From Apus apus (Eukaryota; Chordata; Aves; Apodiformes; Apodidae): DNA of 64,000 nucleotides. The stretch is taken from positions 14,800,001 to 14,864,000 of the forward strand of contig NC_067290.1 of the NCBI RefSeq assembly GCF_020740795.1. Reading direction: 5' to 3'. Position numbers and translations under genes: made by a program. The notes below the pieces were generated by a model. It was not told the origin of the DNA and searched no databases. It was given only the letters and a program-made list of their open reading frames with translations. Positions 28,501-38,328 of the stretch are shown here, in pieces (within the stretch, counting starts at the first letter, position 1; the number at the start of each line of letters is the position of its first letter).

Positions 28501-31500
28501 TTTGAAAAACATTTCAAAATATACGTGTATCTATTTTATTATTTACTCTTACTAACATGTTTTGATAGCCTATGATACAACATTTCTTCTCTGCTACTTT
28601 TGTTCCCTTTTAAGTTGGGAGAGCACAGCATTCAGACATGACCCTCTGAACAAGGGATTTCACTTCAGTGAAGTCCCAGATGCTCTCTGTTTCACACTGT
28701 GCAACTCACTATCCTGGTTAGTACAACACTACTGTTTGGAATGGAGTTGTTTGTAATGAGAAAAAGCCCTTACACTTAAGTTCCACTGTGGTAATACAGC
28801 TTTGTTTTTCTCCGTGGTGGTTTTTCCTTTTGTTTTGGTTTGTCTTTTTTTTTTGACTGGGTGAATTTGATGCTTGTGAAAATAAGAGACCAGTGTCACT
28901 GGCTGGAGCAAGGTACTTCACAAACATTACAAATGCAGCTCTGTCAATGCACCTCTATCCTTTTTCTATTTTTTTTTTCCTTTTTTTTTTTTTTTGTATT
29001 TATTTATATTCTTTTTAATTTAGTGCTGGTGAAAGGTGCTGGATTGACAACTCTGGAGGCTGAAGCCCTCTATTTATCCACAGAACAGATACAGCATGGG
29101 CGGCAGCCATGCAAGTTTCCCCACGCTGCCCCCACCAATGTGCCTCATCTCTGTCCTGGAGGGACCACCTCTAGAGGTGAGAGGATAGTTCAGTCACCAT
29201 GACCCATCCAATCCTTGGCCTTTCTGCTGAGACTGCCAACAAAGCTACAGTAGTCATGATGCTGCCAGTTAACCACTTTTCAGATGGGAAGTATATGAAG
29301 GCCAACAGTTTATTTGGTACAGGCCACCTAAATTTATCAACTTGGCATCTTTGTCACCTGTGGCTTTAACCTGAGCACGGTTACCTTGGATTTCTAGGTT
29401 TCTGTCAGATGTTTAAACACTTCTCTCATTTATTTCAAATATTAATGTGAAGGTGAAAAACCACTATTGCATTGTCCAGATACTTTTACCACCTTCTCTG
29501 TTTAACTGCAGAGTCCTTTTGGAGCTCAGCTACTAGCACTGTTCTGAGGAGATGGGTATAATTATAATATAATTAGTTCCCCTAGTGACCAAAGGAAAAC
29601 ATGGCCATTCGTGTTAAAAATCCAGCAAGAATTTAAATCGTATTTCTAATTGTCCACTTCAAAAAAATTACCCTTTCATTAATGCTTAAAACAGCAACAC
29701 AAGCTAATTATTTGGCTCGTCCAAAGAAAATAAATAAAGCCATTAATCCAACATTTTGTTTAAAGGTTAGTCATCAAGACTTGATTTGATTGTATCACTG
29801 AGCAGCAGATTAAAGCAGCAAACCTCACAGTAGTTTTAATATACAGAAGTTAGAGTAAAAGTTTTAAATAAACTTGTAATCAGAATACAGTAAGAATTTT
29901 CTAATTCTGTTGCTAACAATAAAGATCTTGCTAGTTACTCTGTTTTTTAGATTAACAAATATGTATCTTTCAGTTTTCACCTGGCTTTCACCTTATGTAG
30001 CTTCTTCCCTCTCAAGAAAGCAACAGTGTTGTTGCATGGAGGATCAGTAAGAAATTCAGGTTTTTTTGGCTTCATCTGAGGTAACTCATGAAGCCCTGGT
30101 CTACCCTTCCTTAAGTTAAAATACCAGATAAGCCAGTGTTTGTTAGGCAGTAATTGTAACACAAAAGACCTGGAAACAGCTAGGAGTGGGTTAGGGTTTT
30201 TTCAGTAATGTCATTTAAAATATCTTTGGGACTCCTGGTGCATTCTAAAAGTAACTCCCACTTGATGAGTCACCTCTTAACGCATCCCTACTGCTCAGCT
30301 CCCCTTTTAGGTGTAGAAAAGGAGTCCTAGTGTCTTACTCAGCACTTTGCAAGAACCCTTATGCTTACATTAAAATCTTGCTTCTTAAAAGAGCAAAAAA
30401 GTTACGATTTGGTGCAGGAGCAAACCGTTTTCGTAACAGTTATACAAATGATGAATCAGGAGAAAAGATTAATTGATACGGAATTTAGCTACATTACTTT
30501 TCAGTTTCATTCCCTAAAACTAATACTCGACACAAGTGGATTAATATTTTCATCATTAAAAACTACCTCTGGCTTCAGCGTAGGTTTTCCTTTCTCATTA
30601 ACAGATGAACACATCAAGTGTACCAAGCTACAAGCAGTAAGGCCTGGTACATGCTGCAGCATTTTACATGGCCAGTGGCTGCTCTGGAAGCTTTTAATAA
30701 CTTTTTTTTTGTTTTTTAAATTTTGCCAGTGCCTGAAAGAAGCCATGGTGATTGTGCTCTCTATCTGTCCAAAGAAACAGGCCTGACTGCTAATAAAAGC
30801 AGTTATAGCCACTCCTCTTCTGGACTGCAATTCAGGGGTACCATTAGTAAATTTTTTTTTGCAGACTGGATACTTGGCATAATCTGTTACAATCTTTATA
30901 GCTATAGTTCTTTGCAAATTTAGGGTACTAAGCAGCAGAGCTATTTTGTAAACTAAACTCTGCCACCATATTTAGCACATGGGATTTTTCAGGTCATGCA
31001 GTGCAAGGTCTGTGGAAACTCTAGCTCCACGTAAACTGATGGCACACGGAGGTGGTTTGCATCTTGGATGTAAAATAACAAGGATGACACAAGATGAATA
31101 AAAAGAAAAGTTTGGAGTGTAGGTTGTGCTGTGATGTAGTTCTGGGCACAGCTAAAAGTTCAGCATCCTCACATCTGTCATGCAGAAACAGGACTACCTG
31201 TGATGTGTGAGTAAAAGAGACTCAGCATAAAGTGTTAACACTGTCTTCCAAGCTGATGTTTTAAATAAGAGCAAACAATGTTGTCTAATTATGTTTCTGT
31301 TTTATGTCTGGGGAGAAAATGAGTTCGGAACTAGAATGCAGACCTTCTGCGGCTGTTCATGTCAGGGTGGGGGTGGAGATTAATCTGGGATCTGCCACCC
31401 CTGATGGAATTGTTGCAATTGTAGGACCTTACCCTGCATTCTGCTGGACACATTGTTCCTTCCATTGTGTGCTGAATATCAGTCCCAAAAACTGCATGTT

Positions 31501-34500
31501 TGCTTTTGCTGGGGTAAAAGCTGCATTAACCAGCACCAATGCCTTTGCTGACACGTTGGGAGTGCTGTCCAGGTAATGTGTGTGGTTGTGGAAAGTTTGC
31601 AAGAGGGGGCATGTATTCCCCACCAGCCAGCATGGCTCTGTGATGCGCTGTGTGCTGCCATCTGTTAAGTGCGTGTTTGTGACGCAGTGAAATAATCAGT
31701 GCAAATTAAAGCTCACTCTAGCAGCTTCAGAACATTCCTGCCTAGTATCGTGCATCCCAAGGGATGCATGTATCAGTAATACTAGACTTTAGGAAGTCAC
31801 TGATGGGAATCATTCTTCTGGCAAATCCACTATCAGCTGTTGCATTTCATAAGGCACACTGTTAGATGGCTCTCATCTTGAAGGACATTGAGTTCCAAAT
31901 AACTCCATGCACCAGGAAGCTTTTTACATTAAATATCATGACAACTACACAGATAAGTAATAGTTAACAGTCAAGAATATTCCTGATATGTAACTCTAAG
32001 TATTGGTAAATGTCCTGGTGTCATAAAATGCCTCAGGATTCCAACACACTCAGTACTCATCATATATTACCCAGTGACATTATAAGCAAAGTGCCACCCA
32101 CATTTACAGAAAATTCTGTTTATTACTGGAGTTTTTTTACTTTAACAAAGCAGAAGCTAACCAAGGTATTGCCAACTCAATGGCAACATGTCAAACTATC
32201 TCTACCAGAACTGAGGAACGAAGTAGCTTCCTGCTTTAACTGAATGATGTATCCCTTTCTTCCTGATACAGTCCTAAAATGCATGTTACCGAATTTCCAT
32301 AACTCTACAATACTTCATGGGGCAGTGGAGCATTAGGCACTGTACACCACAGCCAAATCCACACAGATTTCCTCTTTTTGTTTGTTTCAACATACAACTT
32401 TGCAACATACAGCTGGGGATGCACACATCTTACATGGTATGTCCTTAATTGTCTATAACAAGCCAGTTTTTATGTCACTCTCGTGCTATGCACCCCACCA
32501 ACAGCTGCTTTGTGGGCTCGGCACCATGTTTTCTTGAGTCCTATAAGAGCATCTGTCTGAACAAATGGCAGAGGAGGCCTACATGACTGGGCATGCAGAG
32601 ACATGGCTGGTGTTTGTCACGTGTACGTGATCACTCTCACTTGTTTACAGGCTCTCCCTCTCTACCAGATAAGTACCGCCACTCTCGGGAGATGATGATG
32701 TTGCTGCCAGCCCATCGGGACCGACCCAGCAGTGCCATGTATCCTGCAGCTATCATGGAAAACGGACAGGTAACACACCTAAGTTATGTCATTTCCATCA
32801 CCTGAAACTGTAGCTTCAGTTTTACTAGTTTTGACCACTTTAAAGCTTTCCTTCTTATTTTTGGAAAGCACAACAACTTAGGATTGTTTTCAGAGGCAAC
32901 ACACAACTTCTCCTATCCACTGACCCCAAGAGCCACCTGCTTTGGTGGTCAGCACTGTTACACTCTAGAGATCCACAAGTACTTGCTAATGTAGACCCAG
33001 GCTAATGTTCCCATCAATTCTTTAAACAACTTTCTTTGCTTGAAGCAATCAGAAGGCCCCAGGGTTTTGTACCAGCTGCTCTTTAAATTTTTTTTTATTT
33101 TTTTTTTACTTTCCTGTGCTAACTTTTCTTCTCCCTTAGCCTCCAAATTTCCAACGCGCCTTCATCCAGCAAATGATTGGACCATGCAAACCTTGCAGTG
33201 ATCCCAACCTGTCTGTGGCTGAGAAAGGTACTCTTTTTCCTAGTTAGCATGCATGCTTTCTAAAATATTATTACTCTGGTCATGCTACAGCAAGTAACAA
33301 ATGGGCTTCTGCATTTCCTGGCAGAGTGCACTCTCTCACATTTGTTTAATTAACAGTTTAATTAACTGGGCCTTCTGCCAACCTATAGTCATTTCAGATC
33401 ATTCACAGAAGGGTGGAGCTGCACAAACCTCTTTATTTCAGAAAGCTTTCTGAGTTGAGCATTTTGTTCTTGAAGCAAATCCTGCAGCCTTTATCAAGCA
33501 AAACTTGCAAAGCAGCACATGAAAGAAGAGGGCATGGGTTTTGGATGGTATTTTTAAATACTTTTTTTAAAAAATATGCATTTATTGTTCAAAACTTTAA
33601 CATTTGTTGTAAACACTATTTATTTAAGTTTAGCATTAGTAATGTATGCTTTTTTTAACTCACTGGTTTGAAAAAAACAGGCCCCTGCAGAAGAAAACAT
33701 GAAGGGAGTTTGTTTGTCTGGTGTAACAGAAAAGGAGGAGCTTGTGGAAGGGGTGCCATGGACAAAGCGATGGGCTCAAAAAATGATCTGAGAGGCAGCA
33801 TGCTGAAAAAGCAGAAGTGGGCAAAATTCATGAGTCAAAAATCTGAGCCAGAGGCTGCCTAAGTAAGCAACAGTCATGGGTATGGCTAGGAAAAATGGTA
33901 TCTTCCAAGATTTTTTTAAGGCCAGGAAAGACCATTGCAGCTCTCTAGTCTAACCTACATAACACACTCCATTAGACTTTTATCAGTATTTTTGCTTCAG
34001 GAGCTGTGCCTGAACTAAATGTTATCTTTTTGGAAAAAAAATAATCAAAATTTTATTTTCTAATTTCTAATAAATCAGAATCCACTGCTCCAACACTGTG
34101 ACAGCCTTACAGAGCAGTCCAGATGGAAACCAAAAGCCAATGAACAGTTCTGAATAAATGGCAGAATGATGATGTGATGACAGTAACAGGTGATGACAAC
34201 AGAGAGCTGAGACAATGGGGTGAGGGATTAAGAGCTCCACCTTAGCCCTGCAAGGTTGAACTGAACACATGACAGAGGAGGTGAGATCTTTATAAAGTAC
34301 AGGAGAAAGATCTGGAAAAGGAAGGTAGTTAAATATTTATTACTTGTCTAGGACAAATACTTTAATTTGTATTTGTGGGCAATATTCAGCAGGAGTGTAG
34401 TCTAAAGCACGAAGAGAAGAGGATTAGAGAAGAAGCCAGAGGCCCACAGGAACCCTGAAAGACACAGATGATGTTCAGTAATTTACCTTAGGGGATAGTG

Positions 34501-37500
34501 TGACAGGAATCCCAGCTCTTCAGCCTGGTTAGCAGCATAAATGCAGTGCCAGGTGTTTTTTGCAGCCCACATCATTCTTTGTAAGTCAGGATGCCATCTG
34601 CCTTAGTTTCTGTTAACAGCCATGCCCTATGAAGTTACCCATCCCCATTTCTTGCCAAATCAGGAGCTCTGCTCAGTAATTCTCATCGACAGTGCAGGCA
34701 GATGTCAGTTGCCCAGAGCAGAATGGCTCTAATGCAACTTCCTTGCTAATTAAACTTGGCCACCAAGACACTGAACACTCTTCTGCGGAGAGAGATGAAC
34801 TAGGACAGAGCACAAAGAGCTCCCTGGGTAGGCTCATCCCCAAAGTGTTTTAGATAAAACACTGAGTTTAGCAGGCAGCAGCCACTCTTAAAAATCACCT
34901 GACCTCTGGATGATTTCCAGCACTCTTAAATACTCAGAAAGTCTTGAATGAGGGAACACAGAGAAAGTATAAATGGATTATGCACTGGGGTACCATGTTC
35001 TCTTCACATCCTTCTACTGCATCTCAAGTGTTTAAAAAAAGCAAAACTGTGTGTTTAACAAGTCATTTTACAGGCCAAGCAAATGCGGTTCTATTGTGTC
35101 CTTTTCACTTGATGCTGGTATATTGCAGGAGAGACCAATGTGCATCTTGTCCCTCTGTTGTAGCCTTTTGACACCAGTTGCAGTTATGCAGATGAGAGCA
35201 CTGCTCTGTGCACAGCATGCTCAGGAAATACATCTGAAGCCAGATTACCTGTGTTGAGATGTACTCCTTGGTTTGAACTTGTTCTCTGTCAAGACTTTTC
35301 CTATCTCTTCTCAGTTTGAGGGTGTCTCTAAAAACATTTGCTTTTGTATTTTTATGGGTTTTGTTCCATCTTACAAAGCTGTCACTTTGTAATCTCTCTT
35401 ACTTAAGAGAATTTTAGATCTTGGGGAGCCTGTGTTCAACCTACCGCATGAACTAATAAGAAAAAATAACACAAAGAAACCTTTCAAAATAATTTCAGAA
35501 AAGAAATGCACCAAAATGGCTGCAGGCATTTTAATTAAAAAGAAATCCTCTTTAGATGTCAAACTCCATGTTTATTTCTCCAGGCTTCCATTTTCTGAAC
35601 TGAAGATGGAAAAAGCTATTTTTATCTGTTTTCTTTGGTAGGCTCTTGAATTCTCAAGATCTTGAAAAATGTTCATGTTAAAAAGAAGCAGCTTCTATTT
35701 CTATAAAAAACAGTCACAAAGATCATAGCCTACTCTAGCCTTTCTGATCAACAAAGACTTTTTCAGGTGACTAAAATACAAGCAGTTTGAACTGTCCATA
35801 AGTATTTTTTCATTACAATTTTTATCTACTCTAGCTTAGTAAACTTGGGGTTTAGAGTTGAGATTTCCTCTTTAACAGATAAGAGGTGTAATTTCCGCCG
35901 TGCTTTATTCAGTCTTCTCTTAGCCAGTGCAGCAACAGGCCTCCCTGTGTTCCATGAGGGTTCTGCCACGTTCCCTTCTGCTCTGGCACCATTTACCACC
36001 AAGCAGAGCAACTCAGCTGCCATCTAGCTGCCATTCCATCAGAAAGATTTCATTTTTATGTACTGGTTTGCAAAAAAAAAAAACCCAACAAAACTAAAAA
36101 ACACCAAAACAAAACCAAAAAAAACCCCACCAAAACCAACAGAACCCAACAAAACAACTCCCTAACAGAGATCTACTGCTCTTCAGCTTTGCTGGAAATG
36201 AGGGGGCCGTGGAGGGAAGATGGGCAGACTTAATGCTACAACCACCTAACTTTCACTTCCTTAACAAAGCCAACCTGCAAACTTAACACACTGTCTCTGT
36301 GCGCCTTCAGTCCTACGACTCACCATGTCCCTAGAATCTGTCTCTACTGCTAGCGAGCAGACTGGAGAGCCAGTCCTTCTGGCCCCACAAGCTCCCTGTT
36401 ATGTTACCCAAGATAAATCTGTTTCAATCCTTCAGCTGTGCCAGCAGCGCCCAGTAGCTGGAGCCTAGACAGCGGAACCAGAGAGGCCCTGCCATTCCTG
36501 TCTGCCCACGCTGGGAGCATCTTGGCCCCACCAGTACCTCCCCGAAGCCTGCCCCATGGTAAGGAAATGCCCAGCAGGCCTGCTGCATAATACCTGCAGT
36601 CATGCACAGATAAGTCTAGATCACCTGAAAAATGACCTTTCCCCTCCATAAAAGCAATCAGAAACAAAACCCCAAAAGTCTTTCCTGGTCTTCTAGGTTA
36701 GCACCAGACAAAGTCTTCAATTTAATTTATTTTTTCTAAAATCTTCAAAATGTTTAGAGTCCTTATACTAATATGGACTCACATATATTTTGGGACTCAA
36801 ATTAAATGTGAGTGTTGAAGCATGGCTGGGCTTCTTGCCAGTGTTCATCTTCAGCAGTAACTTAAGGTTACAAAGCTATTAATGAAACTACAAATGTTCA
36901 TTGTTTATGAGCCTGTTGCCTTGCCATGAGATCCTTGATAACAGGGGTGGGTGGAAATCTATAATTGCACTTAACTTCTTGTTAGCATTTTGTGATGTGA
37001 CAGATGTGTTCCACAGTATCGATCAGAAAGGACGCCCTAGGTTGGAGTGGAGCTATCGGCAGTTGGAGCTGTTACCTGCCATGACAGAGTCTAAAATCCC
37101 AGCTCTTTTGCTGCAGTGAGGCAGCACCAGTCTGTTTCTGATCCTTGTCTCATTCCAGGACACTACTCACTGCACTTTGATGCCTTCCATCACCAGCTCA
37201 GTGATGCTCCTCCGGCACTGCCTGCACGAACATTGCGCAAGGTAAAAAAAGTGGCAGGAGAGCAGAGAGGGATGTATAAGGAAAATCCTAGGCTCCTGGA
37301 TGAACCCACTCCCACCAAGTAGCTTTTGAATACAGATACACTATTTTTAACATGCTAGTAAATCACACAAGAAAATCCACTGAAAGCTCATAACCTGCTC
37401 CATAGTTGACTTCTATAGGAATAACTTAAGACGTGTTGTAGGCCCTTCCACTTTCCTTCTTTGCATCACATGCTGTGATTTCAGGCACCCTGATTATCAC

Positions 37501-38246
37501 CTCAGCTCCTGTTTTTTAACAGCCCTGGTGGTATTAGGTGCACTTGTCTGCCCACCAGAGGTACTTCCATACAAGCCAGAGGAGTGCACCTATAAACCTA
37601 TGATTGCTGATATTTTGAACTTAATGGAACTTCACCACTGTTAACAACACTGCACAAAGCTGGAATGTGGGACCAACACACAAGACGCAATGTTGCCTCT
37701 TTTGTAAATTTTAACCTGGTTTTGTTTTCCTCCAAACAGTCCCCTCTTCATCCTATCCCTGCATCACCCACCAGTCCACAGTCTGGTCTAGATGGAAGTA
37801 ATTCCACTTTATCCGGCAGTGCCAGCAGTGGTGTCTCTTCCTTGAGTGAGAGTAATTTTGGACATTCTTCTGAACCACCTCCTCGCACAGACACCATGGA
37901 TTCTGTCCCCAGCCAGGCCTGGAACACGGATGAAGATCTAGAGACACCCTACCTCCCTGTCAGGTACAGTCTCTCTGAGCCTGATGTCCTAGAGTCGCTC
38001 AAATCCCAGCCATGCCGAAGCCACTCTGCTCCCTCTGGAGTCATTCCTCAGGACACCATGGACCCTCCTGCTCTACCCCCCAAACCTTACCACTCCCGGC
38101 TGCCAAACATGGAGAACGAGGAGGGGATGATAATTGAAGATGATGACAAACACCGCCCATTGCATCGTAAAGTGTCCCAACCTGTGAGTGGTGGAAAGGA
38201 AGAGCAGGCCAGGGTAGCATGGGAGCATGGCATCAGTGAGCCATAG
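1407..38246 (+). CDS. DOCK3: Dedicator of cytokinesis 3 (DOCK3/MOCA), C-terminal half, 22 exons
   Basis: DOCK3 is a mainly neuronal atypical guanine-nucleotide exchange factor that activates Rac through its DHR-2 domain and acts at the cytoplasmic face of the membrane with ELMO and SH3 adaptors. Coding segments: 1407-1555, 4491-4576, 6396-6422, 6543-6638, 8360-8420, 8872-8965, 9661-9809, 13052-13138, 15064-15168, 18538-18679, 19870-20036, 20580-20666, 21126-21305, 22237-22320, 23575-23691, 24555-24676, 26276-26411, 26906-27053, 32651-32769, 33140-33227, 37159-37241, 37740-38246. All phases join without a stop and give 943 residues plus TAG. Human DOCK3 is about 2,030 residues, so the window begins near residue 1,087. 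DHR-2 covers about exons 6-15; the tail is Ser/Pro-rich with PPALPPKPY near the end. DOCK4 and DOCK1 are less likely because the tail motifs (RTLRK, SQAWN, WEHG) fit DOCK3 and the neighbours match human 3p21. Confidence 0.96.
3591..3860 (-). mobile_element. CR1-type LINE fragment
   Basis: On the minus strand this reads [20 protein letters not shown] followed by [12 protein letters not shown] and a PSDR motif, the recurrent 3' segment of CR1 LINE ORF2. The far 5' side still contains GVPQGTVLG, an RT-type motif, directly joined to that segment. The fragment is interrupted and inactive. It lies antisense within a DOCK3 intron and supports a sauropsid genome. Confidence 0.75.
4491..4576 (+). CDS. 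DOCK3: DOCK3 visible exon 2
   Basis: The acceptor is atccag and the donor gtaagc. It reads [20 protein letters not shown] and ends in a two-base partial Leu codon (CT), which is completed by the first base of the 27-nt exon that follows. Confidence 0.94.
6396..6422 (+). CDS. DOCK3: DOCK3 visible exon 3, a 27-nt microexon
   Basis: The exon encodes (L)TQLFGPYP(S), joining exactly the partial CT codon of the preceding exon to the T of the next. The acceptor is ggagtag with its pyrimidine tract set back, and the donor is gtaaga. Without it the flanking exons would still be in frame (27 nt = 9 codons), so inclusion could be regulated. The peptide matches the family at this place. Confidence 0.9.
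6543..6638 (+). CDS. DOCK3: DOCK3 visible exon 4
   Basis: Reads [20 protein letters not shown] and ends MERLLDY plus a split Arg codon (AG|G). The acceptor aaacag lies only 120 bases after the microexon, so the intron between them is very short. The donor is gtatct. Confidence 0.95.
8360..8420 (+). CDS. DOCK3: DOCK3 visible exon 5
   Basis: Sixty-one bases reading (R)[20 protein letters not shown], just before the DHR-2 domain. The acceptor is tcttag and the donor gtaaag. Confidence 0.95.
8872..8965 (+). CDS. DOCK3: DOCK3 visible exon 6 (start of DHR-2)
   Basis: Reads [20 protein letters not shown] and ends ENYT plus the first base of Glu. By position it starts lobe A of the DHR-2 (DOCKER) domain. 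The acceptor is tcccag and the donor gttagt. Confidence 0.95.
9661..9809 (+). CDS. DOCK3: DOCK3 visible exon 7 (DHR-2 lobe A)
   Basis: Reads (E)[18 protein letters not shown] and ends IIHYFNKGK. This is the conserved helical lobe A that mediates dimerisation in DOCK proteins. The acceptor is caacag and the donor gtatgc. Confidence 0.95.
13052..13138 (+). CDS. DOCK3: DOCK3 visible exon 8 (DHR-2 lobe A)
   Basis: Reads [20 protein letters not shown] and ends LSWIR. The acceptor is tcacag and the donor gtaagt. Both ends are phase 0. Confidence 0.95.
15064..15168 (+). CDS. DOCK3: DOCK3 visible exon 9 (DHR-2)
   Basis: Reads [20 protein letters not shown] and ends [10 protein letters not shown], a block shared across DOCK-A/B DHR-2 domains. 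The acceptor is tccacag and the donor gtaagc. Confidence 0.95.
18538..18679 (+). CDS. DOCK3: DOCK3 visible exon 10 (DHR-2 lobe B)
   Basis: Reads [20 protein letters not shown] and ends LQCDAQ plus one T. The donor is gtatcc. The single T joins AT of the next exon to make Tyr, giving AQYLQIYAV as in the family; this fixes the exon end. Confidence 0.93.
19870..20036 (+). CDS. DOCK3: DOCK3 visible exon 11 (DHR-2 lobe B)
   Basis: Begins AT to complete Tyr, then [18 protein letters not shown], ending [11 protein letters not shown]. The acceptor is tatag. A second AG lies eight bases downstream (ctacag), but using it would break the frame. The donor is gtagaa. Confidence 0.92.
20580..20666 (+). 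CDS. DOCK3: DOCK3 visible exon 12 (DHR-2)
   Basis: Reads [20 protein letters not shown] and ends WFEVERREL. The acceptor is ttgcag and the donor gtaaca. Both ends are phase 0. Confidence 0.95.
21126..21305 (+). CDS. DOCK3: DOCK3 visible exon 13 (DHR-2 lobe C, nucleotide sensor)
   Basis: Reads [20 protein letters not shown] and ends [12 protein letters not shown]. The Val at about 21275-21277 within AAVNGG corresponds to the nucleotide-sensor valine of DHR-2 that blocks Mg2+ binding and drives GDP release. The acceptor ends in GAG, with an unfavourable G at -3. The donor is gtaagc. Confidence 0.94.
22237..22320 (+). CDS. DOCK3: DOCK3 visible exon 14 (DHR-2 lobe C)
   Basis: Reads [20 protein letters not shown] and ends LKELMQEQ. 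It follows a strong pyrimidine tract and acceptor ctacag. The donor is gtactg. Confidence 0.95.
23575..23691 (+). CDS. DOCK3: DOCK3 visible exon 15 (end of DHR-2)
   Basis: Reads [20 protein letters not shown] and ends [11 protein letters not shown]. This is the last conserved helix of DHR-2. The acceptor is aacag and the donor gtaagc. Confidence 0.95.
24555..24676 (+). CDS. DOCK3: DOCK3 visible exon 16 (start of C-terminal tail)
   Basis: Reads [20 protein letters not shown] and ends ESIKLVHRH plus split Ser. It starts the Ser/Thr-rich tail, where paralogues differ. The acceptor is tttgcag and the donor gtaccc. Confidence 0.93.
26276..26411 (+). CDS. DOCK3: DOCK3 visible exon 17 (tail)
   Basis: Reads (S)[17 protein letters not shown] and ends EDMYHMQ. 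It is serine-rich and weakly constrained compared with the DHR-2 exons. The acceptor is attgcag and the donor gtacag. Confidence 0.9.
26906..27053 (+). CDS. DOCK3: DOCK3 visible exon 18 (tail)
   Basis: Reads [20 protein letters not shown] and ends APSSAR plus one base. The start after cctgcag is chosen because it keeps frame and gives [14 protein letters not shown] as in the family. The first six residues differ from the mammalian form I remember. An in-frame alternative acceptor is present at 26971. Confidence 0.88.
27054..32650 (+). other. DOCK3: Largest DOCK3 intron in the window
   Basis: A 5.6-kb AT-rich intron with several long T runs (for example 27721-27733 and 28970-28995). No exon is needed between its flanks: CGA G|GC TCT reads Arg-Gly-Ser as in the family. 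The GC-richer segment at 29041-29240 is listed separately. Confidence 0.8.
29041..29240 (+). repeat. Possible old interspersed or conserved non-coding element
   Basis: A GC-richer segment inside an AT-rich DOCK3 intron, directly after a long T-rich tract, with words such as TTTATCCACAGAACAGATAC and CCCCCACCAATGTGCC. It resembles sequence I have the impression of seeing repeatedly in sauropsid DNA, but I cannot name a family. It could instead be a conserved non-coding element. Confidence 0.3.
32651..32769 (+). CDS. DOCK3: DOCK3 visible exon 19 (tail)
   Basis: Reads (G)[19 protein letters not shown] and ends [10 protein letters not shown]. The acceptor is ttacag and the donor gtaaca. Confidence 0.94.
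33140..33227 (+). CDS. DOCK3: DOCK3 visible exon 20 (tail)
   Basis: Reads [20 protein letters not shown] and ends DPNLSVAEK plus one base. The acceptor cccttag follows a long T-rich tract. The donor is gtactc. Confidence 0.94.
33919..34020 (+). repeat. Possible ancient sauropsid repeat fragment
   Basis: The string GGCCAGGAAAGACCATTGCA, followed by CTCTAGTCTAACCTACATAA and CAC, resembles a dispersed element common in turtle, crocodile and bird DNA (pattern: gaccatt.tgatcatctagtctgacct.ctgtataacac). Identity is imperfect, as expected for an old copy. The family name is not certain. Confidence 0.45.
36071..36160 (+). repeat. A/C-rich low-complexity tract
   Basis: Ninety bases almost wholly of A and C (aaaacccaacaaaacta type units) in the DOCK3 intron before visible exon 21. 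It looks like a degenerate simple repeat or an eroded poly(A) tail. Confidence 0.8.
37159..37241 (+). CDS. DOCK3: DOCK3 visible exon 21 (tail)
   Basis: Reads (G)[18 protein letters not shown] and ends ALPARTLRK. The PPALPAR segment is a possible SH3 ligand. The acceptor is ttccag and the donor gtaaaa. Confidence 0.95.
37740..38246 (+). CDS. DOCK3: DOCK3 last coding exon (proline-rich tail and stop)
   Basis: Encodes 168 residues, from [16 protein letters not shown] through [20 protein letters not shown] and the SH3-type motif [14 protein letters not shown], to [16 protein letters not shown] and TAG. In DOCK-A/B proteins such motifs bind Crk/Nck/Fyn-type SH3 domains. The acceptor is aaacag. 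Confidence 0.95.
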   Translation, partial: SPLHPIPASPTSPQSGLDGSNSTLSGSASSGVSSLSESNFGHSSEPPPRTDTMDSVPSQAWNTDEDLETPYLPVRYSLSEPDVLESLKSQPCRSHSAPSGVIPQDTMDPPALPPKPYHSRLPNMENEEGMIIEDDDKHRPLHRKVSQPVSGGKEEQARVAWEHGISEP

Positions 38247-38294
38247 GGACAGCTCCTGGTAAGCAGCCTGTATCACTCCAGGTCTGACTACAAA

Positions 38295-38295
38295 G

Positions 38296-38327
<32 letters not shown>

Positions 38328-38328
38328 A
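38295..38328 (+). repeat. (GA)n microsatellite in DOCK3 3' UTR
   Basis: An almost uninterrupted GA dinucleotide run with one ACAG interruption, 50 bases after the stop codon. It is likely polymorphic in length. Confidence 0.9.

Noticed and set aside
30188-30200. Telomere-like gttagggtttt
   Set aside because: A single short occurrence, not an array.
30361-30917. Overlapping 141- and 136-codon open frames on opposite strands in a DOCK3 intron
   Set aside because: The translations lack any known motif, and the plus and minus frames cover the same bases; chance is the simplest explanation.
31304-31576. 90-codon open frame ending in a possible splice donor (gtaatg)
   Set aside because: No acceptor in a compatible phase and no similarity; the flanking DOCK3 exons already join correctly.
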